A stretch of 64,000 bases of DNA. Source: Candidatus Pelagisphaera phototrophica (lineage in GTDB: Bacteria; Verrucomicrobiota; Verrucomicrobiia; Opitutales; Opitutaceae). The notes beneath the pieces are model-generated. The model was given only the letters and a program-made list of their open reading frames with translations, had not been told where the DNA came from and searched no databases. The position numbers were made by a program, and so were the translations under genes. The stretch's first letter is position 1, and every line of letters begins with the position of its first letter. The DNA lies in NCBI RefSeq assembly GCF_014529625.1, contig NZ_CP076039.1:1488001-1552000 (forward strand), given 5' to 3'. Positions 43,340 through 53,201 of this stretch are shown here, one piece after another.

Positions 43340-44329
43340 TTAGGCGGATTCAATGGTTGCCCGTAATACTGAGTTAAAAACTGCTGATGAAGTAGCGACG
43401 ATTCCCTTGTTGTTTCTTAGCGTGCGACCTGTAGAAAAGTCTAATGGCTGTCCAAGGGTATCGGAAATCTTGCCGCCCGCTTCCATTAATATAATGTAGC
43501 CCGCGGCGTGATCCCAAATTTTCTCCTCGTAGCCGGGTCTGGTCGGCAGACGGAGGTAAATGGATGCCTGTCCTCGGGAAACGGCAGCGTACTTGCATTG
43601 GCTGTCCATTCGAAAGGGTTTTGATTTAGACCCCAAGAGTTCGGTGATCTTTGCCGACCACCCGTGAGCGGTGTGACCGGATTCAACCGATTCGCAGAAG
43701 ACCGCGAGGGCGGGATCATTGATCTGGTCGCATGTGATCTTGAAAGCTCTTGAAAGGTCCGAGAGAGGGGCTCGGTAGGCACCTTGGCCTTTTACCGCGT
43801 AAAGTATCGTGCCAACTTGTGGATTTGAAGCGTCTGAATCTACGGTTAGGTTCGGGCAGCCGAGAACGCCAAGTACTACTTCGCCATCGACGATGAGGGC
43901 TAGTGCGACGGCGTACTGCTCACCCCTAAGAAAGCCTTTCGTCCCGTCAATGGGATCAATTGTCCAAAATCGGCCTGAGGGGCCTCCGGGATGTCCTCCT
44001 CGATCAATGGAGTCGAGTATTCCATTCCTGTCGATTGAATGGTCTACTTTTTGTACTTCCTCGATGATCGATGAGAGAAGGGGAGCCTTCTCAGGGTCCC
44101 TCAACTCGCCCGTATCCTCTTCGCCAACCGCCGGATCTTCTGGGAAAGCTTTCGCCAGAATGTTTAGAACCAAAGCCTGGGCTCCGTAGTCGGCGACTGT
44201 AACTGGGGACTTGTCCGCCTTGTCCAATTGCGCTACTGAACCAAGGCTCGATTGAACGGAAGTGCACAGCACGCTTGCTTGTCGCACTGCTTCTTTGGCG
44301 ATCGTGAGTTCGTTTTGTAGCTCCATCAT
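43340..44329 (-). CDS. 3'(2'),5'-bisphosphate nucleotidase / inositol monophosphatase-family protein (CysQ/HAL2-like)
   Basis: 329-residue metal- and probably lithium-sensitive phosphatase. Motifs: VTVADYGAQALVLNIL, the metal-binding VGEEDTGEL, the signature DPIDGTKGFLRGEQYAVAL and, near the C-terminus, KIWDHAAGYIILMEAGGKISD. GTKGFLRG and the length resemble HAL2-type enzymes that hydrolyse 3'-phosphoadenosine 5'-phosphate from sulfate assimilation; inositol phosphate activity is the alternative. Cytosolic. Stands alone, divergent from the exonuclease gene. Confidence 0.85.
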   Translation of the reverse strand: MMELQNELTIAKEAVRQASVLCTSVQSSLGSVAQLDKADKSPVTVADYGAQALVLNILAKAFPEDPAVGEEDTGELRDPEKAPLLSSIIEEVQKVDHSIDRNGILDSIDRGGHPGGPSGRFWTIDPIDGTKGFLRGEQYAVALALIVDGEVVLGVLGCPNLTVDSDASNPQVGTILYAVKGQGAYRAPLSDLSRAFKITCDQINDPALAVFCESVESGHTAHGWSAKITELLGSKSKPFRMDSQCKYAAVSRGQASIYLRLPTRPGYEEKIWDHAAGYIILMEAGGKISDTLGQPLDFSTGRTLRNNKGIVATSSAVFNSVLRATIESA

Positions 44330-44474
44330 TCGAAATAGAACTCAAGTCATCGCCACGAGGATGTCGATACTGAAGATTAGCCCCGTAGTCGCATAATATT
44401 TAGTTTCGAAGCATTATTAGCCCAGGTGAAAAATTGCCTTAACAATTTGTGGCCAAGCTGGTAACTACTCGATC

Positions 44475-45329
44475 GTGTTTAAGACAATTGATTCCTGCCT
44501 GTTTTCATTCGATATCGAGTGGATTCCCGATCCGCTTTCCGCTGAGATCTTATATGGTGTTTCCGGTGAAGGTGCTCCGGGAAATGAAGATGCCATGAGA
44601 CGTCTGTGGTTGGAGGCTGGAGCGACTGAAGAAATGCCTCAGCCTTATCTCAAAACCGTGCTCTGCAGGATCGTATCTATTTGTGGCGTCTTTAGGGAGG
44701 TAAGTCAGGGACAAGTCTCGATCAAGCTCGTCACCCTGCCCGTTGATGTTAGCGACCCCGAAAAGGTAAAGGAAAAGTCAATTCTACAAACGCTTTTGAA
44801 GGCGATAGGCTCTCGAAAGCCTCAACTTGTTGGATATAACTCGCACAATGCAGATGTTCCTATAATTATCCAACGTTCGATCGTGAACGGTCTGTTTGGA
44901 GAAGGGGTGGGGGAGCGTCCGGATAAACCTTGGGAGGGTGTTGACTATTTCGCCCAGTCCGGTGATTTCAATGTAGATCTCGCTCCAATATTGGGACGTT
45001 TTGCCCAGACGCCCAAACTAAACGAGATCGCTTGTCTGTGTGGGATTCCAGGAAAAGTGGACACAGATGGAGGAAGTGTATCAGGAATGTGGTTGCGAGG
45101 CGATCTTCAAGGGATCGTGAACTACAATGAGTTTGACGCTATTACAACTCATTTGCTTTGGGCGAGAGTTGCCCACTTTGGGGGACTTCTTGGTGATGAA
45201 GCCTATGAAAAGGAGCAGAGTCTTGTGCGGCAGTTGCTAGAAAACGAAATCGTAAATGGCAAATCGCATTTTGAGAGGTATTTAGTGGAATGGGATCGGC
45301 TGGAGAAGCTCGTGTCGAAGCGGATGTGA
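44475..45329 (+). CDS. Predicted 3'-5' exonuclease of the PolB-like DEDD family
   Basis: 284-residue RNase H-fold nuclease related to the exonuclease domain of DNA polymerase B. DEDD acids are visible in order: FSFDIEW (first Asp/Glu pair), LVGYNSHNADVPII (Asp in N-x-x-x-D), and YNEFDAITTHLLW (C-terminal Asp). Stand-alone PolB-type exonucleases are thought to act in DNA repair or RNA processing. The next gene starts 4 bp after its stop, so the two are likely co-expressed. Confidence 0.8.
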   Translation: MFKTIDSCLFSFDIEWIPDPLSAEILYGVSGEGAPGNEDAMRRLWLEAGATEEMPQPYLKTVLCRIVSICGVFREVSQGQVSIKLVTLPVDVSDPEKVKEKSILQTLLKAIGSRKPQLVGYNSHNADVPIIIQRSIVNGLFGEGVGERPDKPWEGVDYFAQSGDFNVDLAPILGRFAQTPKLNEIACLCGIPGKVDTDGGSVSGMWLRGDLQGIVNYNEFDAITTHLLWARVAHFGGLLGDEAYEKEQSLVRQLLENEIVNGKSHFERYLVEWDRLEKLVSKRM

Positions 45330-45333
45330 GCTA

Positions 45334-45882
45334 ATGACTACGGAAGGAAGCGTTTCAATCGTTGTGCCCATGAAAGTGTGGACACCAGGGCTGCACGGCT
45401 TTCGGGCGAAATACCTGCAGTCTCCTAGGGCGATGATACCTCCTCATTTGCTGATTTTAGAATTGTCGGGAACTGACCGCTTTTCAGGTTTTGAAACAAG
45501 AAGGCTCGCTGGTGTTATTCAGGGGTTTAGTTTCGAGCTTTCGGCGTTCTCCTATAATCTATCGATGCTGGATTGGGACGAAGAGACCCAGTCGCTTGGC
45601 CTAGGACCGAGAAATGCAGACGGATTTGAGTCGGTTCGGAAACGAGTTCAAAAGGGACTGAATCTCGAAAGAAATTATCGCGACAAGGATTACAAGCCGA
45701 GGCTCCTGCTTGCGGCTAACTGTAGTAAAAGCCAATACGAGCTAGAGGAGGCATTCCGTCTCATGAATGGAGACTCCTTCTCCATTTCCTGTCGGGCTAC
45801 AGAGATAGAATTGTATCGCAGGCAGGCAGGCGACTGGTTGCTGCAAGAAGCAGTTCCCTTGCAGGAATCAAAGGAAAATTAA
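45334..45882 (+). CDS. 2H phosphoesterase-like protein, degenerate active site
   Basis: 182 residues. The layout resembles the 2'-5' RNA ligase/2H phosphoesterase fold: a strand IPPHLLILELSG at the place of the first H-x-T/S motif, KPRLLLAANCS at the second, and the closing strands FSISCRATEIELYRRQAGDW ... EAVPL. The first motif keeps His but lacks the Thr/Ser; the second has Arg for His. Catalysis therefore seems lost and the call is tentative. Co-encoded with the PolB-type exonuclease. Its 3' end overlaps typA by 4 bp. Confidence 0.4.
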   Translation: MTTEGSVSIVVPMKVWTPGLHGFRAKYLQSPRAMIPPHLLILELSGTDRFSGFETRRLAGVIQGFSFELSAFSYNLSMLDWDEETQSLGLGPRNADGFESVRKRVQKGLNLERNYRDKDYKPRLLLAANCSKSQYELEEAFRLMNGDSFSISCRATEIELYRRQAGDWLLQEAVPLQESKEN

Positions 45883-47690
45883 ACCCGAGCCGCTCGCTTG
45901 CGCAGGGTGGCATTTAGGATTCTCTTGCGAAGCCGAAGAAAAGATGGAGTCGCCTCAACGAATTCGTCAGGAGCGATATACTCAATTGAACGCTCAAGTG
46001 AGAACTCAATAGGTGGGGAAAGTTGGATACCTTTGCCATCTCCTTGGCTTCTGAAATTTGTCAGTTGCTTCGCTTTAGTCGGATTAACTGGAATATCGTT
46101 AGCGCGTGGATTCTCTCCAACGATCATCCCTTCGTATACCTCGGTTCCGGCACCGACGAAAAGCTTGCCTCGGTCCTCGAGGGCTGCGAGCGAATAGGCG
46201 GTTGTTTTTCCGTGGTCCATTGAGACGAGCGTACCGGTCAAACGCGTGGTAATGTCACCGGCCATTGGACGGTACTCCTTGAATAGGTGCGACATTATAC
46301 CGTGGCCGCTTGTCGCGTTTACCAGATCGATTTCCAAACCGATGATTCCCCGAGTCGGGATTTCCGCTTCCAGAAAAATCGTTCCGTTGCGGGTCTCCAT
46401 GTTGGTCATCTTACCCCGTCGGTTGGACAGATTTTCCATAATGCCTCCCATGCAATCTTCTGGCAGCTCGATCCACAGCGTCTCAAAGGGTTCCATTGTC
46501 TTCCCATCGATCTCTTTGGTAATTACAGTGGGGCGTGAGACTAGAAGTTCGAATCCTTCTCTGCGCATTGTTTCCACCAATACCGCAATCTGCATCGCAC
46601 CGCGTGCTGAAACATTGAATACACCACTTTTGTCTGTGTCTTCAACTTGGATGGAGACGTTCGTTTTCATCTCGCGAAAAAGTCGCTCCCGAATCTGTCT
46701 CGATGTCACCAGTTTGCCATCGCGTCCTGCGAGCGGCCCGTCATTGACGCAGAACTGCATTTGAATCGTCGGCGGATCGATGTCCACCGAGGGCAAAGGC
46801 TCCTGCTCTTGGGTGAAGCAGAGTGTTTCTCCGATGTCTACTTCGTCGAATCCTGCGATGCCAACAATGTTGCCCGCTTCTCCCTTTGCGGATTCGCTTG
46901 ATCCCAGGCCAGAGTATTCAAAGACCTTTGTTACTTTGGTTCGTTCCCTCACCCCGTCTTTTTTGACACGGAAAATCTTGTCGCTTATCGATACCGTGCC
47001 GCTGATGACTTTGCCAATTGCGACACGCCCGACGTAGTTATCCCAGTCTATATTGCTGACTAGCATCCGGAATTCCCCCTCGGGGTTAGCCTCTGGGGCT
47101 GGGATTTCTGAAAGAACCGTTTCAAAAAGCGGGGTCATGTCTTCTTGTTTATTTTCAAGATTCTTGACCATGAAGCCGTTTTTGGCAGAGCCGTAGAGAA
47201 AGGGGGCGTTGAATTGGTCTTCGTCTGCGTCAAGCTCGAGAAAGAGCTCCAGCACCAGGTCGTGAACGCGCTCAGGATCCGCGAATTCCCGATCGATTTT
47301 GTTTACGACGACAATTGGCTTGAGTCCGTGAGCCAAGGCTTTGCGAAGCACAAATCGAGTCTGGGCCTGAGGTCCGTCTTTGGCGTCTACTAAAAGCAGT
47401 ACGCCATCCACCATTTTCATAACCCGCTCAACTTCTCCGCCGAAATCGGCGTGTCCGGGAGTGTCGACGATATTAATGGTCTTTCCTTCCCAGTGGACGG
47501 AAGTATTTTTGGCTTTAATCGTGATCCCTTTCTCCCGCTCTAGGTCCATCGAGTCCATCGCCCTTTCCTCCGCTTTCTGATTCTCGCGGTAAATGCCGCC
47601 CTCCTGCATCAGGCAATCGACTAAAGTCGTCTTGCCATGGTCGACGTGAGCGATGATCGCGATGTTGCGAATGTCTTGGTTCTGTTTCAT
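45879..47690 (-). CDS. typA: Ribosome-associated translational GTPase TypA/BipA
   Basis: 603 residues, normal length. GTPase motifs: G1 [12 protein letters not shown], switch I with EREKGITI, G3 [13 protein letters not shown]4 NKIDR and G5 near YGSAKNG. Domains II, III and V follow ([30 protein letters not shown]), then the BipA-specific C-terminus with [14 protein letters not shown] and [12 protein letters not shown]. BipA binds the ribosome and supports 50S assembly and stress adaptation. Monocistronic by position; divergent from hrpB. Confidence 0.97.
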   Translation of the reverse strand: MKQNQDIRNIAIIAHVDHGKTTLVDCLMQEGGIYRENQKAEERAMDSMDLEREKGITIKAKNTSVHWEGKTINIVDTPGHADFGGEVERVMKMVDGVLLLVDAKDGPQAQTRFVLRKALAHGLKPIVVVNKIDREFADPERVHDLVLELFLELDADEDQFNAPFLYGSAKNGFMVKNLENKQEDMTPLFETVLSEIPAPEANPEGEFRMLVSNIDWDNYVGRVAIGKVISGTVSISDKIFRVKKDGVRERTKVTKVFEYSGLGSSESAKGEAGNIVGIAGFDEVDIGETLCFTQEQEPLPSVDIDPPTIQMQFCVNDGPLAGRDGKLVTSRQIRERLFREMKTNVSIQVEDTDKSGVFNVSARGAMQIAVLVETMRREGFELLVSRPTVITKEIDGKTMEPFETLWIELPEDCMGGIMENLSNRRGKMTNMETRNGTIFLEAEIPTRGIIGLEIDLVNATSGHGIMSHLFKEYRPMAGDITTRLTGTLVSMDHGKTTAYSLAALEDRGKLFVGAGTEVYEGMIVGENPRANDIPVNPTKAKQLTNFRSQGDGKGIQLSPPIEFSLERSIEYIAPDEFVEATPSFLRLRKRILNATLRKRAARV

Positions 47691-47842
47691 TTCGATAGTC
47701 CCGGAAATCTGAAAAGCGATGGGTCATGACGCTTCGTATGCCCATTGGCAAGCGGATTGATGGGCAGGATCGTCTATTTATAGGAATAAAGTAGACTGAT
47801 TTTACGCTAGCGTGTTTTTACACTTTTGTTGGACTTCATCCA

Positions 47843-50374
47843 ATGAGCCTTCCCATTGCGGAAATAGAAGTAGAGTTTCTGAAAGCATTCCGCGATCAGA
47901 ACCGTATAATATTAGAGGCGCCCACGGGCTCGGGGAAATCGACTCAGATACCGCAAATGCTTCACCGAGCGGGCCTTCTGAATGAAGGTGAGCTGGTTGT
48001 TCTGCAGCCGCGAAGGATAGCAGCCCGCATGCTAGCCCGTCGTGTCGCTTTTGAAATGGGGGAAAATCTTGGAGGCCTTGTTGGCTACCAAGTCCGAAAC
48101 GAGAATGTGAGCTCTCGCCAAACGAGAATTCGATTTGTCACGGAGGGTATCCTGCTGCGTCGCTTTATCAATGACCCAGAGCTTAGGGGAGTCGTGGGGA
48201 TTGTTTTCGACGAGTTTCATGAAAGAAGCCTACATGGGGATTTGACGCTAGCCCGGGCCAATATGCTACAGCGGAGCCTTAGACCGGATCTTAAGATGGT
48301 CGTAATGTCGGCCACGCTCGATTCGATTAGACTGGAAGAGTATCTGGATCCCTGCGAGATCGTGAGATCGAGCGGACGCGTTTTCCCCGTCGAAGTTTCG
48401 CACATAGATGAGAGGACCTCTCAGTCCAAAACTCCCATTTGGGATTTGGTGGCTCGTTCCGTCGCAAACGCGGTGAAAGAGCAAAGAGAAGGGCATGTCT
48501 TAGTATTTATGCCGGGAGCGTTCGAGATTCGTCGAACGATTCGGTCGTTGGGAGAACGCCTTTCGGCGACAGAGTTTAAATTGCTTCCGCTGCATAGTGA
48601 GCTCAGTCCGAGAGGGCAAGACGCGGCGATTGACGCCTGCGATCGTCGGAAAGTGATTGTTTCGACCAACGTAGCGGAGACCTCGCTCACGATAGACGAT
48701 GTCCGATTAGTGGTCGATAGCGGTCAGGCCAGGATCGCCCGCTACGATCCGCAAAGGGGTATCAACACGTTGTGGATTGAGAAGATTAGTCACGCGTCTG
48801 CTAAACAGCGAATGGGACGGGCGGGGCGCACCGCTCCGGGGAAATGCGTTCGGCTTTGGTCTGAAAGGGATCATGCCCAGCGTGCCGAGTTTGATTTGCC
48901 CGAGATTCAGCGGATGGATCTGGCTGAATCGCTCCTAGCTATGCTTGCTACTGGTATAGAAAACTTGGATACTTTTAAGTGGTTTGAGTCGCCTTCTGAA
49001 AGTCGGATGATTGAGGCTCGCGAATTGCTGCTTATGTTGAATGCCATAGACGAGCAGGGAAGGCTCACTAGGGAAGGGAGTAAAATGAGCGAGTTTCCAC
49101 TCCATCCACGTTATGGTGCTATGATGCTCGCGGCGAATCATTACAACTGTGTTCAGGAAATGTCTCTCGCAGCGGCCATTGCCCAGTCAAAAGGGGTTCT
49201 CCTGCGAAACGTGGACCGGTCGGTTCAGGCCCGTAGAGAACAGATTCTTGGGGACTGCTCAAACAGCGACCTGATCGCTCACATGAGGGCGTGGAGTGGA
49301 GCCAAAACCAAGGGCTTTAGTCTGGGATACTGCAAGGACTTGGGGATTAATGCCCAGACAGTGCGTCAGGTGGAGAAGGGCGCGGAGCAGATTTCCAGAA
49401 ATGCCCAATATGCGGATCTTTCTCTTGTCCAGGAGGTTCCGGCCGCTGAAGAGGTGGTTGTCAAGTGCTTGCTGACGGGATTTCCTGATCGAGTTTGCAA
49501 ACGATTGGATCGTGGGACTTTGAGAGCGGAAATGACGGGAGGGTTAAGAGGAATGCTTGCCCGAGAGAGCGCTGCTAGGGACTCGGACTTGTTTATTGCC
49601 TGCGAGATTAATGAAATCGGAAGGCAGAGCGGAGAGGTGAGCACCGTACTGAATCTCTGCTCACGCATAGAACGCGAGTGGCTGGATGAATTGTTTCCCA
49701 CTAGGTTCCAGTCGGGCTCGGAAACTGTGTTTGATGAAAAGCAGAAGCGTGTAGTTGAGCGGGCCTTTGTGCGTTACCGTGATCTGATAATTGAGAGTAA
49801 GGAAAATTTAGATGTGGATCTAGGCAAGGCGGCTCGCGAGCTTGCAAAGGTAATCGGAAGTGGAAAAGCGAGACTAGACAAGTGGGATGCTGAAGTAGAG
49901 TCCTATCTTGAACGAGTCCGCTTTGTGGCGTCACATTTTAATGAATACGAGATTGATGAATTTGATGAGGAGGTCAAAGGCTTGCTGATTGAGCATTGCT
50001 GCTATGGGGCTAAGAGTGTTAGAGACTTAAAACGTCAGAAAGTGCTTTCAGTGGTTAAAAGTTGGTTTGGCACTGAGGTGGATAGCGTGGTTGAGCAGGA
50101 AGCTCCCGTACGAATTAAGATGAAAAATGGGAAAACGGGCCGGTTGCGGTATGAGTCGGGTGTTCCCGTGCTCTCCGCAAAGATCCAGGAGCTCTACGAC
50201 TTGAAGCAAGTGCCTAAGATGTGCCAGGGACGGTGCTCACCAAAGCTAGAGATATTGGCACCGAATATGAGACCGGTTCAACTGACGGATGATTTGGAAG
50301 CTTTTTGGACCACATCTTACCCGAGCATCAAAAAAGAGCTCCTTGGTAGGTATCCAAAGCACGAGTGGCGATAG
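47843..50374 (+). CDS. hrpB: DEAH-box ATP-dependent helicase HrpB
   Basis: 843-residue superfamily 2 helicase. Motifs: I APTGSGKSTQIPQML, Ia LQPRRIAARMLA, II VFDEFHERSLHGDL, III VMSATLD, V VSTNVAETSLTIDDVRL, VI KQRMGRAGRTAPG. A helicase-associated (HA2) domain and the HrpB C-terminal domain follow (ILAPNMRPVQLTDDLEAFW, YPSIKKELLGRYPKHEWR), which are diagnostic for HrpB rather than HrpA. Its cellular function remains poorly known. No neighbour is linked functionally. Confidence 0.95.
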   Translation: MSLPIAEIEVEFLKAFRDQNRIILEAPTGSGKSTQIPQMLHRAGLLNEGELVVLQPRRIAARMLARRVAFEMGENLGGLVGYQVRNENVSSRQTRIRFVTEGILLRRFINDPELRGVVGIVFDEFHERSLHGDLTLARANMLQRSLRPDLKMVVMSATLDSIRLEEYLDPCEIVRSSGRVFPVEVSHIDERTSQSKTPIWDLVARSVANAVKEQREGHVLVFMPGAFEIRRTIRSLGERLSATEFKLLPLHSELSPRGQDAAIDACDRRKVIVSTNVAETSLTIDDVRLVVDSGQARIARYDPQRGINTLWIEKISHASAKQRMGRAGRTAPGKCVRLWSERDHAQRAEFDLPEIQRMDLAESLLAMLATGIENLDTFKWFESPSESRMIEARELLLMLNAIDEQGRLTREGSKMSEFPLHPRYGAMMLAANHYNCVQEMSLAAAIAQSKGVLLRNVDRSVQARREQILGDCSNSDLIAHMRAWSGAKTKGFSLGYCKDLGINAQTVRQVEKGAEQISRNAQYADLSLVQEVPAAEEVVVKCLLTGFPDRVCKRLDRGTLRAEMTGGLRGMLARESAARDSDLFIACEINEIGRQSGEVSTVLNLCSRIEREWLDELFPTRFQSGSETVFDEKQKRVVERAFVRYRDLIIESKENLDVDLGKAARELAKVIGSGKARLDKWDAEVESYLERVRFVASHFNEYEIDEFDEEVKGLLIEHCCYGAKSVRDLKRQKVLSVVKSWFGTEVDSVVEQEAPVRIKMKNGKTGRLRYESGVPVLSAKIQELYDLKQVPKMCQGRCSPKLEILAPNMRPVQLTDDLEAFWTTSYPSIKKELLGRYPKHEWR

Positions 50375-50477
50375 TCAAGGAGAAGTCCCAGGTGATTGGG
50401 TTTCCTCCCGAGACGAGTCATTCCTAACCTCAGGGCTGGATCCGACTTGTCTCTGCGAACAACAACGGGAGCGGCGG

Positions 50478-50554
<77 letters not shown>

Positions 50555-50693
50555 GATAGGCCGTGGATAATGTCTCAAAGGCCCTAATTCCACAGAGCGG
50601 TCGAACGTTGTTTAGACATATATGGGGAGCAAGAACAATTTTCGTTTTCTTTGTTAGTGAAACCCTCCTTACTTTGTACGTTTTAACTTACTA

Positions 50694-52373
50694 ATGCTGC
50701 AGTATCTCAATATTTCGAATCTCGCCTTGCTGGAAAAGGCCTCTATTGAATTCGATTCTGGATTTACCGTTGTTACGGGTGAGACCGGGGCCGGAAAGAG
50801 CGTTTTTCTAGGGGCGTTAAGTCTGCTGTCTGGATCTCGGTTGGACAAATCGATCATCCGGTCTGGCTCCGAGATTTGTGAAGTGGAGGCTGCCCTGTAT
50901 TTCGAAGATTCAACCGAGTTGGATGCGGCCCTAAAGGAACTAGGCCTGCCCCCGTGTGAAGAAGGGACGCTCTTGCTAAGACGAAGTTTGCACGTTTCCA
51001 AGCCGTCAAAGATCTCTATAAATGGTAGCTTGTCGACCTTAGCCAACCTACAGGCGCTTGGTTCCCGCTGGATTGACTTCCACGGACCGGGCGAGCCTCA
51101 GAGACTTCTGAAAAGCGAATGCCAGCTCGAAATGATCGATTTGTATGCTCAGCTGGAAGATGAAGCGGCTGCCTGCGAGAAGGCGTATGACGAATGGAAA
51201 GAAACACTTAGGAAAATTGACCGACTGAGGAGTTCAACTCAGTTGTCAGCGGATCAAATTGATTTCCTGAAGATGCAAATCCAGCGGATCGATGCCCTTG
51301 AATTGTCTAAAGAGTCGGTCGAGCAATTGGAAACGGATTTTAATCGAGTATCGAGTAGCCAAGACTTATTGGAACTGACGAGTGAACTTGCGAACGGTTT
51401 GACGGGTGATGACGGTGCCCTGTCGGTCATGGGTCAATTGACTCGCTCTGCTAGCCAGGCGTCAGAAATGGATCCTAGTTTAGGCGAATTAGCCAGCCGC
51501 CTTGAAAACCTGATTTTAGAAATCCAAGAGTTGGGAGCTGAGTATGAAATGGTGGGAGCGTCCCTGAATTTCGAGCCGGAGTTTGCTCAAGAAGTCCAGA
51601 CGCGAATGGTCGAATGGCAGGAACTGCGTCGAAAGTATGGGCGCGAGGTTTCTGATATTTTAGAGGCGAGGGATGAGATGGCGGGGAAGATTGGGTCGCA
51701 AGACGATATCGAAGGTTCGCTGAAACGGCTTAACGATGAGGCTGACAATCAGGAAGCAGCGCTCAAAAAGAAAGCAGCGGGACTAACTAAAAAGCGTAAA
51801 AAAGCAGGTGAGGGGTTGGCTCGAAAAGCGGAGGCAGTTTTGCTTGAGCTGGGTTTCAAGAAAGGAAAATGCGGACTGCAGATGGTCCGTCAGTCAGATT
51901 TAAAGCGGTATGGGGACGCCTTGCCGGAGTTGCAGTTCTCGCCCAATGTGGGTGAGCCGCTTCGACCGCTGGATAAGGTGGCCTCTAGTGGAGAGTTAGC
52001 CAGGGTGATGTTGGCGTTGAAAACGCTTCTCGCGGATATCGACGAAATTCCGGTTCTTGTATTCGACGAAGTGGATGCGAATGTAGGGGGAGAGATCGGC
52101 CGTACGGTTGGGAAGCGGCTAAAAGGTATCGGAGGATCCCATCAGGTGATTTGCATCACGCACTTGCCGCAGGTGGCTTCACTGGGGGATACGCACTTTA
52201 CGGTTGAGAAGGACCAAAGTGGAGATCGGGCTCGCGTAAGTATCGAAAAACTGGATGCTGATAACGAATCCCGCGTCATGGAGCTGGCTAGGATGCTTGG
52301 AGACCGGTCGGCGGAGAGTGCGCGGTCTCATGCTCGCGACCTTTTAGCGGAAAACGTGGAGTCGTCGGCATAG
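50694..52373 (+). CDS. recN: DNA repair protein RecN
   Basis: SMC-like ATPase of 559 residues acting in double-strand break repair. N-terminal Walker A TGETGAGKSVFLGAL after LQYLNISNLALLEKA, a central coiled coil (about 155-390), and C-terminal signature SSGELARVMLALKTL with Walker B VLVFDEVDANVGGEIG and CITHLPQVASLGD are all present. SOS control is usual in other phyla; no LexA box was identified here by eye. The SDR gene starts 6 bp downstream. Confidence 0.96.
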   Translation: MLQYLNISNLALLEKASIEFDSGFTVVTGETGAGKSVFLGALSLLSGSRLDKSIIRSGSEICEVEAALYFEDSTELDAALKELGLPPCEEGTLLLRRSLHVSKPSKISINGSLSTLANLQALGSRWIDFHGPGEPQRLLKSECQLEMIDLYAQLEDEAAACEKAYDEWKETLRKIDRLRSSTQLSADQIDFLKMQIQRIDALELSKESVEQLETDFNRVSSSQDLLELTSELANGLTGDDGALSVMGQLTRSASQASEMDPSLGELASRLENLILEIQELGAEYEMVGASLNFEPEFAQEVQTRMVEWQELRRKYGREVSDILEARDEMAGKIGSQDDIEGSLKRLNDEADNQEAALKKKAAGLTKKRKKAGEGLARKAEAVLLELGFKKGKCGLQMVRQSDLKRYGDALPELQFSPNVGEPLRPLDKVASSGELARVMLALKTLLADIDEIPVLVFDEVDANVGGEIGRTVGKRLKGIGGSHQVICITHLPQVASLGDTHFTVEKDQSGDRARVSIEKLDADNESRVMELARMLGDRSAESARSHARDLLAENVESSA

Positions 52374-52379
52374 GCATTT

Positions 52380-53186
52380 ATGGAGATAAAGGGAGTCAAT
52401 GCACTTGTCACGGGTGCGAGCAGTGGAATCGGCAAGGCAATTGCGATTGAACTTGTGGAGAATGGGGCCCAAGTTTGGGGAACTTCTCAGGAGCCAGGGC
52501 GCATTGAATGGCAGACAGGCGTTAAGCCTTTGAAGCTCAGGCTTGATCGTCCGGATTATGTAGATGAGGCTTGGGAATCGCAATCCATGGATTTGATTGG
52601 CTTTGATATCATCGTCAATAATGCGGGTTATGGCGTTTTCGGTAGATACGAGGAAGTGCCCTTCGAAGTTTGGGAGAAGCAGATTCAGGCTCTTTTGACG
52701 GGAACGATGAAACTTTGTCGGCTCGCGCTCCCAGGCTTGATTGAAAGAAGGGGCTGCCTGGTCAATGTTTCATCCATCGCTGCGGATTTCCCTGTGCCGT
52801 TTATGAGCGCTTACAACGTGTCAAAAGCGGGTTTGTCCGCCTTTACTGAAAGCGTAATCATCGAAACGAATGCGAGTGGTATGAGGACCATCGATTTTCG
52901 TCCGGGAGACATGAAAACGGGCTTTAATCGCAATATGGTGAGAAATTTAGGTAAAAATGTAAATGAGGGTTGCATGGGCAAGGTTTGGAAGAGAATAGAA
53001 GATCGTTCTACAAGGTCGCCTGAGGCGATGATGGTAGCAAAGAAACTCATAAAATGCATCCAGCGAGACAAATCGGGCACGATACGAGCCGGGACCTTTT
53101 TCCAGGCCACCTTGGCTCCGTTGTTGTCCCGATTGGTGACCCGAAATCTCGTGCGGTCCGGAAACATTGCGTATTATACGAAGTAG
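52380..53186 (+). CDS. Short-chain dehydrogenase/reductase (SDR, classical)
   Basis: 268-residue NAD(P)-dependent oxidoreductase. Classical SDR motifs: cofactor loop TGASSGIGKAIAIEL, NNAGYGVFG, and the catalytic set Ser in VNVSSIAA, Tyr and Lys in SAYNVSKAGLSAF; FRPGDMKTGF is the usual P-G segment. Substrate is unknown. It begins a run with glycosyltransferases, and an alpha-oxoamine synthase lies nearby, so 3-keto-sphinganine-type or other lipid ketone reduction is one possibility, offered only from context. Confidence 0.85.
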   Translation: MEIKGVNALVTGASSGIGKAIAIELVENGAQVWGTSQEPGRIEWQTGVKPLKLRLDRPDYVDEAWESQSMDLIGFDIIVNNAGYGVFGRYEEVPFEVWEKQIQALLTGTMKLCRLALPGLIERRGCLVNVSSIAADFPVPFMSAYNVSKAGLSAFTESVIIETNASGMRTIDFRPGDMKTGFNRNMVRNLGKNVNEGCMGKVWKRIEDRSTRSPEAMMVAKKLIKCIQRDKSGTIRAGTFFQATLAPLLSRLVTRNLVRSGNIAYYTK

Positions 53187-53201
53187 AAGGGGTTGTGGGC
53201 T

